A DNA stretch of 40,685 bases from JAUNKE01 sp041853585. Its GTDB lineage: Bacteria > Bacillota > Clostridia > Peptostreptococcales > Filifactoraceae. The position numbers and the translations under genes are program-made. Below are positions 19,267 through 26,840 of this stretch, piece by piece. The first letter of the stretch is position 1; each line of letters starts with the position of its first letter. The notes under the pieces were generated by a model. That model ran no database searches. It worked only from the letters and a program-made list of their open reading frames with translations, and was not told the origin of the DNA. Location of the stretch: positions 1-40,685 of the forward strand of contig JBGZSM010000095.1 of assembly GCA_041853585.1 (NCBI GenBank), read 5' to 3'.

Positions 19267-19355
19267 GTTTTTAAAAAAAAAGAAGCATCGGCGATTTGCT
19301 TTTACTTCCTTTCAGTGATTTTATTTAATTGTTTTACTTCACCGGGATTTGTATT

Positions 19356-19715
19356 CTAGTTTTTTGCCTTCTTTCTATTTATCAATTCTGCTATAAAGGA
19401 AAGAACTATCATTACAATGACGACGCTTGTCCATATTATCCACATATTATTTGTTGCTCCACCACCGGCATCAACACTATATGTTTGAAACATAGTTCCT
19501 AATGCAAATCCGATTGGATATGAAATAGCAAGTACAAATGGTATTATTTTCACTTTCGCAAAGCAAAAAACAATCATTGCTAAAAGAATAGGGAAAAGCA
19601 GCATAACAGGCATTTGTTTCATTCCGTGCATTTCAAGTAATGCGTATCTGATGACGATAAATGAAATAATCAGTATAAATAAGGATAACAAACCAATCTT
19701 GTTTATTCTTTTCAT
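19356..19715 (-). CDS. Small four-helix membrane protein, unknown
   Basis: 119 aa from the ATG preceded by GGGGTGGTAG. Four hydrophobic segments are visible: about residues 6-23, 34-52, 55-75 and 85-110, with a Lys-rich C-terminus (NRKKAKN). The Gly/Ala loop VDAGGGATNN lies between helices three and four. No catalytic motif. It is separated from the M50 gene by about 445 bases, so it is not clearly part of the RiPP operon, though a transport or immunity role cannot be excluded. Confidence 0.6.
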   Translation of the reverse strand: MKRINKIGLLSLFILIISFIVIRYALLEMHGMKQMPVMLLFPILLAMIVFCFAKVKIIPFVLAISYPIGFALGTMFQTYSVDAGGGATNNMWIIWTSVVIVMIVLSFIAELINRKKAKN

Positions 19716-19848
19716 GCTACCACCCCACAACTTTAAATTTATCATTTTTTCTTATTATATCACCACTTCCATATTTTGTAATTTAATCAGGTTGAATAGG
19801 TCGTGTCAAGTTGTTGTGGAGTTTTCCTATTGACAAGCTCCAAACGGT

Positions 19849-20028
19849 TTAGCAACTCTTATCTTTCCCGGCTTTGCCGATTGCGTGCAGTAAGATTTGA
19901 GTTCCACTTTTACGATCGAATATCCATGGCTCTCGATCGAAGATGCTCCAATCCAGTTTGTTTCTTAAATTTTTTTCGCCTTCTTCTCCAATACTATTGT
20001 TCATCAATGCGTTCCAATCAGCAAGCAT
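19849..20028 (-). other. Possible small gene or gene fragment, 59 codons
   Basis: The minus-strand frame is open from 20070 to the stop at 19849; the first ATG is at 20028. It reads as a hydrophilic protein (LRNKLDWSIFDREPWIFD, then HAIGKAGKDK), more protein-like than the opposite strand, but no ribosome site is visible and I do not recognise it. It may be the end of a decayed gene. The surrounding 19746-20160 stretch holds no other gene. Confidence 0.2.
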
Positions 20029-20160
20029 CCATGACTGCGGTTTACTTCGCCGTAGTACAAGAAAAGTCCTTCAATGATTGCAAAGAAGACTGTTTATAAT
20101 ATGGACATATATGAATCGGTCTTTAAGGAAAATAAACATTTCCCGAATGATTTAACCCTT

Positions 20161-21363
20161 TTACAAATTTCTCGTTTTTAAAGCAAAGCTCCATATTATA
20201 CTGCTACATACCGACAATATAAGATGAAAAACACTTTCAATAACAGGAATGAAAAATATCGCCAAGACTAATACTGGAGTATGAAGTAATATCTTGTCAA
20301 CAGAAATCGCTAATGTCAAAAAGGTTAGTAACATGCTTTCTATTGATATCATCACTAATAACATTTCTTGCTTGACCTTAAAAAAAGAAATAATAAAACA
20401 TAGAACAACTAGTGACACCACACATACATAATATACATTTGATGAAATGAGGTTTTCGCTATAATTAATAAGTCGAAGGATAATCAACATAATAGGCAAT
20501 ATAATCGTGCCAAACATATTCATCATTGGAAATGTTACAACCCATCGCTTAGTTGTTATGTTTTCACGAAGAAATTTGAAACCGAATTTATTCGGTAGTC
20601 CGATATGATCAAATATGCTAAAAATCATATCATAGCCATCGCCATTGTTAAATATAGATAAATTTGCAAAAGCTTGAAACATAAAAATCAGTGCAGCAAC
20701 CATATAAAGATTGGAAAGAAGAAATGAATATAATATCAGCGAAAATGCTGAACATAGAAAATTCATTGCGATTCCAGCATAATATATCTTTATTCTATTC
20801 CTTTTGTTGATACTCTCCATACCGATAATTCTAGTGTATCCATAAAATACTACATAATACTTTACACCAATCACTAATTCCGGAACATACGCTCCATTGT
20901 TAATCGCTACAATCATATGTGAAAATTCATGTAGTAATAATCCAAGAATAAACAACATAAAAACAAAAGGAATATATACTACATCTTTCAATTGAAGATT
21001 ACAAATAAAAGAAAATATGTTATCATAGTTCAGGATAAACATAGTGAACCATAATGGAAACGCAAAAAAGGAAAGGATAAACTCCAATGTTTTGAAAAAA
21101 AAGTTTGAATGAAGTTTTTTATCAAGCTCGTAAAAGCTCTTTATTCCTGGATTCCGTTCATTTTGAGGCTGCTCTAACAATAATCCGCATGAATTCCAAG
21201 AATGTATTGTTGCACTGTCAGGTGTAATTATCCCGTCACTATACCGCAACAATAATTGATATTGTTCTTTCGTTAATTTCGTTATTCTTTTTGTATATTT
21301 ATTATAGAGTAATACATATCCACCATTGATTTCATATATTACATAACTGTCTTTATTGAACAT
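20161..21363 (-). CDS. Membrane M50-type zinc peptidase with N-terminal wHTH-like domain, RiPP cluster
   Basis: 400 aa, start preceded by AGGTTGAGG. The HExxH zinc motif is LLHEFSHMI at about residue 145, in a hydrophobic segment, and the second site-2-protease-like motif is NNGDGYDM near residue 240, where the Asp would complete the zinc site. Ten or more hydrophobic segments follow the M50 pattern. The first 70 residues are soluble (YVLLYNKYTKRITKLTKEQY) and resemble the small winged-helix/PqqD-like domains that bind RiPP leaders; this is inference. It is the last gene of the operon, ten bases after the ABC permease. Likely roles are leader cleavage, export assistance or immunity. Confidence 0.8.
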   Translation of the reverse strand: MFNKDSYVIYEINGGYVLLYNKYTKRITKLTKEQYQLLLRYSDGIITPDSATIHSWNSCGLLLEQPQNERNPGIKSFYELDKKLHSNFFFKTLEFILSFFAFPLWFTMFILNYDNIFSFICNLQLKDVVYIPFVFMLFILGLLLHEFSHMIVAINNGAYVPELVIGVKYYVVFYGYTRIIGMESINKRNRIKIYYAGIAMNFLCSAFSLILYSFLLSNLYMVAALIFMFQAFANLSIFNNGDGYDMIFSIFDHIGLPNKFGFKFLRENITTKRWVVTFPMMNMFGTIILPIMLIILRLINYSENLISSNVYYVCVVSLVVLCFIISFFKVKQEMLLVMISIESMLLTFLTLAISVDKILLHTPVLVLAIFFIPVIESVFHLILSVCSSIIWSFALKTRNL

Positions 21364-21373
21364 AGCCTCAACC

Positions 21374-22090
21374 TTATTTTTCCAATGCCAAACCTTTTTT
21401 ACGATAAACGATTACAAATAACAATGCGAAAATAACAAAATTGCATCCGAATATAATGATGTCTTTCAACGATATATCAACTGAACTAACTCTGAAACTA
21501 TAAATAAAATCATAGATTCTTTGAGAATATAAAAAAACTGAAACTTTTTTTAGTTTTGAGCTAAAATTTGACATCATAGGTAATAATCCTATTACCATAG
21601 ATACCGGTGAAGAAATCGTTCCAACAACTATTTGACTCTTAGCTACAACTCCGATGATGGAACCTAATATTGAAGAACAACTAATACCAATAAAAGATAT
21701 TGAAAATAGTTGCAAACCTTCCTTAAACTCAAGATTCAGAAGAAAATAGTATGGAACTGTACTTATCAATAAAAAAAACAATAAGCATAAAAATACACCG
21801 AGAAAATATTCAATCGCATTAACGCCGGACAATAGTAACACTCTCAATGTCCCTTTTTCCTTTTCTTCTGATAACACACTAGAAAAACAAATAATTGGAG
21901 ACATGATAATATGCATTGTTACAAATGTGGGAAAAATGAAATCCAGCACTTGCTTGTTGTTGTTTTTTAGGAGTACATAAAAAAACAATAGCAAAATCGG
22001 ATACATGAGCATCATAAATATCAGCATTTTATTCCTTGACATATCCGCAAATTGCTTGTATAACACCGCTCTTAAATTATGAAGATTCAT
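21374..22090 (-). CDS. ABC-2 type transporter permease, RiPP cluster
   Basis: 238 aa with about six membrane segments. The N-terminal RAVLYKQFADMSRNKMLIFM, the helix pair around residue 60 and the SVLSEEKEKGTLRVLLLSGV segment are typical of ABC-2 exporters. The start overlaps the stop of the ATPase gene by four bases (ATGA), so the two form one transporter, presumably a homodimer of each chain. The substrate is inferred from context: the mature Ala/Gly-rich peptides, either for secretion or for self-protection. Confidence 0.85.
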   Translation of the reverse strand: MNLHNLRAVLYKQFADMSRNKMLIFMMLMYPILLLFFYVLLKNNNKQVLDFIFPTFVTMHIIMSPIICFSSVLSEEKEKGTLRVLLLSGVNAIEYFLGVFLCLLFFLLISTVPYYFLLNLEFKEGLQLFSISFIGISCSSILGSIIGVVAKSQIVVGTISSPVSMVIGLLPMMSNFSSKLKKVSVFLYSQRIYDFIYSFRVSSVDISLKDIIIFGCNFVIFALLFVIVYRKKGLALEK

Positions 22091-22944
22091 ACATTCAGCT
22101 CCTCTCCGGTCAGCAAAATAAAGACATCCTCCAAACTGGTATCATTTGAGCTGATGGATGAGACATTATGTTTTTTTAATTGTTTCACAATCTCATCTAT
22201 GTCTCTATCTTCCCAAGTATACTCTTTCACTTCATCATTCTTCAGCTTTAGTACGATACGATTATTATCGCTATACTTTTTGCATATCTCATACGGATTG
22301 CCGTACTCTATCATTTTCCCATGATTAATCAAAAAAACATTGTCGCATAAGTTGTATGCTTCCTGCATATCATGTGTAGCAATAATAATCGTTGTACCCT
22401 TGTTTCTTAATTCTAAAATAATATCGTGAACTTTCTTGGTACTCACAGGATCCAAAGCATTTGTAGGCTCATCAAGGAACAGGATACGCGGATTATGGAT
22501 AATTGAACGAACAAATCCCAATCTCTGTGACATACCCTTAGAAAGCTTGTTCGCACTTACATCCCTTGCATCAGAAAGCCCTACTCGTTCAAGCCAATAA
22601 TCAATTTGACTTAATTCGATTTTATGTACCATTGCCAATATTTTTAAATTGGAATAACATGACAATCTTTGAAAAAGTCCACAATCCTCCAGATCAATGC
22701 CTAATTCATTGTAAACATCAAAATTAAACGCTGTACTTAAACAATCATCTATCTTAGCTTCTCCCTGATTAGGAAGCAATTGACCCGTTAAAATCTTTAA
22801 CAAAGATGTTTTTCCTGCACCCGATGGTCCTAATAATCCAAAAATCTCTCCTTTACTGATAGAGATATTGATGTTATCTAAAACCAGTTTTTCCTTAAAG
22901 CTCAGATGGATATTCCGGCCTTGAATGATAGGTTTATCGGTCAT
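22087..22944 (-). CDS. ABC transporter ATP-binding protein, RiPP cluster
   Basis: 285 aa; start preceded by GGAGG and four bases. Walker A GLLGPSGAGKTSLL (about residue 40), signature LSKGMSQRLGF, Walker B RILFLDEPTNALD and switch IIATHDMQEAY are all intact. The C-terminal 70 residues are the usual regulatory extension of peptide/drug exporters. It is coupled to the permease by a four-base overlap. Confidence 0.93.
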   Translation of the reverse strand: MTDKPIIQGRNIHLSFKEKLVLDNINISISKGEIFGLLGPSGAGKTSLLKILTGQLLPNQGEAKIDDCLSTAFNFDVYNELGIDLEDCGLFQRLSCYSNLKILAMVHKIELSQIDYWLERVGLSDARDVSANKLSKGMSQRLGFVRSIIHNPRILFLDEPTNALDPVSTKKVHDIILELRNKGTTIIIATHDMQEAYNLCDNVFLINHGKMIEYGNPYEICKKYSDNNRIVLKLKNDEVKEYTWEDRDIDEIVKQLKKHNVSSISSNDTSLEDVFILLTGEELNV

Positions 22945-22996
22945 AGCACCTCCATAATCTTATTCAATAAACAGCACATAAACAATGATACCGCAA

Positions 22997-23206
22997 CTAT
23001 TTGTTTGCAATTATATGCATACCGACAATTGTTGTAACGAAAACAAGGATTTCCAAAATTGAGATCCTTGTTTTACAATTCTCACGAGAAAATATTAAAA
23101 AAACATTGAATAAATGAATGCTTTTGTGAAAACTGCCAGCTATTATTTCTACCATAGTTTTGGTAAAACATATTAGCCAGCAGATAACATTTATTAAAGC
23201 AAACAT
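22997..23206 (-). CDS. Putative small membrane protein
   Basis: 69 codons between a precursor gene and the ABC ATPase gene. Two hydrophobic stretches (about 2-20 and 48-66) flank a polar basic centre. AAAGGA lies close before the ATG, an acceptably placed but not ideal ribosome site. No family recognised. Small two-helix proteins in such clusters can be immunity factors; here that is only a guess, and the frame could also be fortuitous. Confidence 0.4.
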   Translation of the reverse strand: MFALINVICWLICFTKTMVEIIAGSFHKSIHLFNVFLIFSRENCKTRISILEILVFVTTIVGMHIIANK

Positions 23207-23230
23207 CTTCCTTTGAACAACTGAAAATAA

Positions 23231-23407
23231 TCAGTGATTTGCAGCAGCTGCACCACCAGCAGAAGCCGCTGCACCAGCTACGCCACCTGCTGCACCAGCT
23301 GTTGCCGACTGTACTTCTTGATTTCCAATCTCTAACATCTCGCTGCCCTGATCATCAATCGCATTTATTTCTTCTTCGGTCAGCAAACCGTATTCTACCA
23401 TATCCAT
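23231..23407 (-). CDS. RiPP precursor peptide 5 (Ala/Gly-rich)
   Basis: 58 aa. The ATG at 23407 follows AGGAGG by six bases; a longer frame to 23506 lacks such a site. The N-terminal half is acidic and carries the shared leader motif EYGLLTEEEINAI. The tail from about residue 34 is almost only Ala and Gly (TAGAAGGVAGAAASAGG, then AAAANH). No Cys. It is followed by TGA and then by the small membrane ORF and the exporter genes. Confidence 0.85.
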   Translation of the reverse strand: MDMVEYGLLTEEEINAIDDQGSEMLEIGNQEVQSATAGAAGGVAGAAASAGGAAAANH

Positions 23408-23510
23408 GATATACCTCCTAATAGAATTAAATTTAAAACTTTCTTGTACATACATAAACCTACATACCGGATACGGTCGCAAATACCCATTTTTCACGGT
23501 ATTCAAATTA

Positions 23511-23660
23511 CTATTTCAAAATTGAACCCATAACTGTACTTACAAGATAACCAAATCCAACCGCCGCAGCTGCACCTACCGCTAAGGAACCGATTACCTC
23601 CACGATAATTTTACCAACACTATTTTTCTTGTCCTTTGTAATGTAAAGACTTTTTTTCAT
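23511..23660 (-). CDS. Small single-helix peptide in the RiPP cluster
   Basis: 49 aa. AGGAGG lies 11 bases before the ATG. The N-terminus is basic (MKKSLYITKDKK), then comes one hydrophobic segment of about 30 residues with small residues (GSLAVGAAAAVGFGYLV), ending in GSILK. It lacks the GLxTxEE leader motif, so it is not an obvious substrate of the YcaO enzyme. It could be an unmodified companion bacteriocin, an immunity peptide or a transporter accessory. Confidence 0.6.
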   Translation of the reverse strand: MKKSLYITKDKKNSVGKIIVEVIGSLAVGAAAAVGFGYLVSTVMGSILK

Positions 23661-23683
23661 TTCAAAATCAGCCTCCTCTACAG

Positions 23684-23745
23684 TTACAGTGTGCCAAAAA
23701 GTGTTATCCGGATACTCTCAGGCAACACATACCGGGACACTGTAA
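23684..23745 (-). terminator. Candidate hairpin/attenuator after precursor 4
   Basis: A 9-bp outer stem (23684-23692 with 23737-23745) encloses a second stem GTGTT/AACAC (23724-23728 with 23701-23705) followed on the minus strand by TTTTT. It lies between precursor 4 and the small peptide gene and may reduce read-through or stabilise upstream mRNA. Confidence 0.4.
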
Positions 23746-23760
23746 ATTATAATTTGGAAA

Positions 23761-23958
23761 TTACAGTTGCGAAGCTGCTGAACCGGCCCATGCGCCGGCT
23801 TTTGCAGCTGTTACAGCTTTCGATGCACTACCAATCCCCTGAAGATCGACATACTTATCCTTGAAGATCTCGTCATTTACCACCTTGTTAATATCTTCAT
23901 CAGTCAACAACCCGAGCTCTCTCTCGGCAACACCCAGAACATTATTTAACTCTTTCAT
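23761..23958 (-). CDS. RiPP precursor peptide 4 (divergent)
   Basis: 65 aa from the ATG at 23958, seven bases after AAAGGAG. The shared leader motif is present as ELGLLTDEDINKVV at about residues 15-28. The tail differs from the others: GIGSASKAVTAAKAG followed by AWAGSAASQL, still Ala/Gly/Ser-rich but with two Lys and one Trp. It starts 18 bases after the YcaO gene, so the two are co-translated neighbours. No Cys. Confidence 0.85.
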   Translation of the reverse strand: MKELNNVLGVAERELGLLTDEDINKVVNDEIFKDKYVDLQGIGSASKAVTAAKAGAWAGSAASQL

Positions 23959-23976
23959 AACCATTCTCCTTTCTGA

Positions 23977-25830
23977 TTAGTTAAAATACTGACCAATAGA
24001 CATCTGATCAATCGGGTTCTTTAGCTGAGCACCCTTCAACTTTTCACGCAGAATGAAATAATTATCAGCTTTCGAGAAAGCATCTTCATACTGTTTTGAA
24101 TACGCTTCATAAGAAGGATACTGCTTAACAATTACATCTTTTTCTTCACCAAGAAGTTCACTTACACGGTCACACACCTGTAACTCCATAAAGTTTTTAA
24201 GATAGTTGATTACCTTTTCTTTATCATTCATAACTTCCATGCCACTGCAATAATAATACATTACCTGATACAGTGTCAGTTCATCCTTAGTAACAAACTC
24301 ATCATACTCCGGCGTATTTAGCACATTCAACATACTTTTTAGTCTGACTGCCGCCTTATGATAATCGCCGTTCAGAATATGACACATCGCGATCATATAC
24401 ACACAACCCAAACCGCTTTTGGAACACGGAAGAGGATCACCCTTTTCATACCAAGAATAATATGTTTCAATTGAATTCTCGAGGATACTTGTTAAGAAGT
24501 ATTCAAGAGTTGCAATCAAATATTTACTGGTCTTGGTATTAATCAATTCCGGATTCATAATTAAGCCACTGACAAAATGGCGCGTATTGTATGTTCTGTA
24601 GCGACTATCATCTGCATCGAACATCTCTGACAAACCAGGAATAATGATATGAACTGAAGGAAAACCTAAATAAGATACATCTCTAATCAGAATATCATAT
24701 CCATCACCAAGGATTTCCTGACACCATTCCAACATAATCTGTGCATTGGAAAGATTGGATACATCCTTGACTTCCTTAAATTCATATGTATTATCAACAC
24801 CAAAAATCTGATATGGGAACTGTCCCTTACCAACTTTATAAGTGTTGTACATATTCATCTCATTATCAACATTGACATTATAGAAGTCTACTTGACTGCG
24901 CCCAGAATATTCGAAAATATCCTGTCCCTGTGCTGCTTCCGTAAATGTACGTTCGATCGCCACACCAAAATCAGGATGACATCCCAGTTTCACGCCGTAC
25001 TTCCCTGTTTTTTTGTCAATTATAATTAAAGCTGCTACTGGATATTTGCCACCGATTGAACAATCTTTCAACAAATACCTGTAATTCTTGTTTTGAGTAA
25101 GCTTTTTGTAAATCTCGTATACATACGGAAACTTTGCAATATAGCTTTCGGGAACATCTGGAAATGTAGGCTTTTCAAAGAAAATCTTTCTCTGAGCATA
25201 ACGCTCAATAATCTCTGAAACACCTTGAACAACAGCCTCTTCAAATGTATTACCAGCACTCATACCATTGCTTCCATATGATAACCGATATACATTCTTA
25301 GGAAGATACATCAATTTTTTGTATTTCACGCTATAAAACGGAACAGTCAAATATGTCTCATCATCTCCACGCATGTAGAGATCAACTTTCTGTACCTTTT
25401 TGAATGCTTCTACTTTTTCTTCAAGACTTGAATTATGAAGATTGCGTTCTTTAAAATACATATCGAAGTATGCGTTGTTCTCTTGGGAAATCAATTCCTC
25501 CGGTGTCATCACTTTTTCATCAATAGAAGAGTCAAAATCATAACTGCTCTTTCTATTTAATGAATAGGCTGCTCCAAGTAAATCATTCTGATACCGTTCA
25601 AAAAGTTCTGCATACGCACTTGCAAGTGCAAATTCTCTTGTTGTACCCTTCCCATTTGCACCTAATGATGTTCCTTTGAATGTCACGCGCAGTGCCCATG
25701 TTCCTATTGAACTTTCATTTTGCCATTCTTCTTCGCATTCAATTCCCATTGAATCCAAAATGGTTTTCAGTTTATCTACTGTTGAAAGCGGGGTTGTTTC
25801 TTTATAGTGCATTTCCTGAATTTTGCTCAT
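23977..25830 (-). CDS. YcaO-domain enzyme, E. coli YcaO-like, RiPP-associated
   Basis: 617 aa from the ATG six bases after GAGGTGG. YcaO domains use ATP to activate backbone amides for azoline, thioamide or amidine formation. ATP-site blocks are visible: ANGKGTTREFALASAYAELF (about residue 52), YGSNGMSAGNTFEEAV (about 190) and DFGVAIERTFTEAAQG (about 295). These blocks and the helical, TPR-like C-terminus (LNGDYHKAAVRLKSML) resemble E. coli YcaO, which has been linked genetically to S12 methylthiolation, more than azoline cyclodehydratases. The C-terminus is MSIGQYFN, without the PxPxP of cyclodehydratases. No E1-like/ocin-ThiF partner, dehydrogenase or TfuA gene is nearby. The precursors on both sides make a RiPP role very likely; the reaction is unknown. 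Confidence 0.9.
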   Translation of the reverse strand: MSKIQEMHYKETTPLSTVDKLKTILDSMGIECEEEWQNESSIGTWALRVTFKGTSLGANGKGTTREFALASAYAELFERYQNDLLGAAYSLNRKSSYDFDSSIDEKVMTPEELISQENNAYFDMYFKERNLHNSSLEEKVEAFKKVQKVDLYMRGDDETYLTVPFYSVKYKKLMYLPKNVYRLSYGSNGMSAGNTFEEAVVQGVSEIIERYAQRKIFFEKPTFPDVPESYIAKFPYVYEIYKKLTQNKNYRYLLKDCSIGGKYPVAALIIIDKKTGKYGVKLGCHPDFGVAIERTFTEAAQGQDIFEYSGRSQVDFYNVNVDNEMNMYNTYKVGKGQFPYQIFGVDNTYEFKEVKDVSNLSNAQIMLEWCQEILGDGYDILIRDVSYLGFPSVHIIIPGLSEMFDADDSRYRTYNTRHFVSGLIMNPELINTKTSKYLIATLEYFLTSILENSIETYYSWYEKGDPLPCSKSGLGCVYMIAMCHILNGDYHKAAVRLKSMLNVLNTPEYDEFVTKDELTLYQVMYYYCSGMEVMNDKEKVINYLKNFMELQVCDRVSELLGEEKDVIVKQYPSYEAYSKQYEDAFSKADNYFILREKLKGAQLKNPIDQMSIGQYFN

Positions 25831-25882
25831 GTGTATCCACCTCAATATAATGTTTTAATATATGACGAATGACAACAAGTTA

Positions 25883-25921
25883 AGGTGAATCAGCGCAAAC
25901 AATACTCGCGCCGACTCACCT
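25883..25921 (-). promoter_or_regulatory. 14-bp hairpin between precursor 3 and the YcaO gene
   Basis: Arms 25883-25896 and 25908-25921 pair over all 14 positions in the minus-strand RNA if two G-U pairs are allowed, with an 11-base loop. No U-run follows, so it is better read as a read-through attenuator or an mRNA stabiliser than as a full terminator. Such hairpins often keep precursor transcripts in excess over the enzyme. Confidence 0.6.
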
Positions 25922-25936
25922 CACAACCACTATCGA

Positions 25937-26107
25937 TTATTTGTTGACATAACCTGCTGCTGCACCACCCAAGGAACCAGCAGCACCACCAGCAGCGGCA
26001 CCGGAACTGGCTGAACTAACCTCCTCTGTCTCGTTAATCTGAGCATTCTCTCCGCTAATCGATTCAATTTCTTCTTCTGTCATCAAACCCATTTTTTCAA
26101 GTTCCAT
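25937..26107 (-). CDS. RiPP precursor peptide 3 (Ala/Gly-rich)
   Basis: 56 aa, GGAGG eight bases before the ATG. Leader motif KMGLMTEEEIESI at residues 5-17; the acidic region ends near ETEEV. The tail SSASSGAAAGGAAGS then LGGAAAGYVNK is Gly/Ala-rich with four Ser and no Cys or Thr. Own candidate promoter upstream at 26138-26146. Confidence 0.88.
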   Translation of the reverse strand: MELEKMGLMTEEEIESISGENAQINETEEVSSASSGAAAGGAAGSLGGAAAGYVNK

Positions 26108-26137
26108 TATAATTTCCTCCAGTTTAACTTGTTTTTC

Positions 26138-26146
26138 AGTATACCA
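26138..26146 (-). promoter_or_regulatory. Candidate extended -10 promoter before precursor 3
   Basis: On the minus strand TGGTATACT is a TGN-extended -10 box (TATACT at 26138-26143), about 30 bases before the precursor 3 start. No clear -35 box. The 238-base gap to precursor 2 otherwise holds no intact gene; one short stretch encoding VAGAADTAP recalls a decayed precursor tail. Confidence 0.4.
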
Positions 26147-26345
26147 TTTAATGCAAACTGTTTTGCACGAACCTATCTTTGCAGTACATTATATAAGGAT
26201 TAATTGTTGAATCACCAATCACCGGAGCAGTATCAGCCGCACCGGCAACAAATTCTGTCTATATAGTAAAATCACAACCGTTTGATGTCAGTATGTCACT
26301 ACATTTGTTTACAGTACACCTTAAGATAATGTACCAAATTATTGA

Positions 26346-26528
26346 TTATGCTCTAGCTGCACCGCTTGCACTAGCAGCACCACCGGCTGCACCACCGGCA
26401 GCTGCTGCTGCACCACCACTCACTACACACTGAACCTCATTCGAATCAATCTCAAGATCGCTTTTAGATTCGAGCTCGTCCAGTTCTTCGCTTGTCATCA
26501 ATCCAAGCTCATCACTATTCATTTTCAT
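26346..26528 (-). CDS. RiPP precursor peptide 2 (Ala/Gly-rich)
   Basis: 60 aa, AAAGGAG eight bases before the ATG and 18 bases after precursor 1. Leader motif ELGLMTSEELDEL at residues 7-19. The only Cys among the five precursors is in NEVQCVVSGG, at the boundary before the tail. The tail is AAAAAGGAAGGAASASG then AARA, ending with an Arg that the other tails lack. Confidence 0.88.
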   Translation of the reverse strand: MKMNSDELGLMTSEELDELESKSDLEIDSNEVQCVVSGGAAAAAGGAAGGAASASGAARA

Positions 26529-26546
26529 TGCTTATACTCCTTTCAG

Positions 26547-26723
26547 TTACATATGTGCAGCAGCCGCGCCGCCTGCGCTTCCGGCAGCAGCGCCGGCACC
26601 AGCGGCACCACCAGCAACAGTACTTTTGAGTTCATCAGTATAACCCATTACTTCACCTATCTCCGCGTTTGATAACTCGCCCATCTCTTCGTCTGTGATC
26701 AAACCTAGCTTTTCATAGTCCAT
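26547..26723 (-). CDS. RiPP precursor peptide 1 (Ala/Gly-rich)
   Basis: 58 aa, first gene of the operon. AAGGTGGTGAG precedes the ATG. Leader motif KLGLITDEEMGEL at residues 5-17, an acidic stretch to about residue 33, then the tail VAGGAAGAGAAAGSAGG and AAAAHM. No Cys; the tail has one Ser. The codons in the tail are G+C-rich relative to the surrounding DNA, simply because of Ala and Gly. Confidence 0.88.
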   Translation of the reverse strand: MDYEKLGLITDEEMGELSNAEIGEVMGYTDELKSTVAGGAAGAGAAAGSAGGAAAAHM

Positions 26724-26788
26724 ACTCTCACCACCTTAATCATTATAGTTGTATTTGTAAGTTTCTACCTCTGCATATACTTGTCTTG

Positions 26789-26817
26789 ACTATAACACAA
26801 TGATATCATTTTACCAA
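26789..26817 (-). promoter_or_regulatory. Candidate main promoter of the RiPP operon
   Basis: TTGGTA (26812-26817) and TATAGT (26789-26794) on the minus strand with exactly 17 bases between. The spacer contains the palindrome TGATATCA. The leader to precursor 1 would be about 60 bases. A structured repeat (26841-26926) lies directly upstream. Confidence 0.55.
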
Positions 26818-26840
26818 TGTTCGACCGGAGCACAACTCAA

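Larger units (their letters stand above)
18788..19355. other. Intergenic region between defence island and membrane-protein gene
   Basis: About 570 bases, strongly AT-rich, without a supportable gene. It holds the 37-base palindrome (19139-19175) and one copy of a 58-bp repeat (19209-19266), both listed separately. The helicase promoter should lie here; I could not pick one with confidence. Confidence 0.6.

Noticed and set aside
19803..20099. 98-codon plus-strand frame
   Set aside because: No ribosome site, no recognisable family and unlikely composition. The opposite strand has a slightly better but still unsupported frame (19849-20028).
23231..26723. Possibility that the Ala/Gly-rich peptides are ordinary double-glycine-leader class II bacteriocins
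   Set aside because: There is no C39 peptidase-transporter, the leaders do not end in a consistent Gly-Gly site, and the YcaO gene lies inside the group. Not fully excluded for the unmodified 49-aa peptide at 23511-23660.
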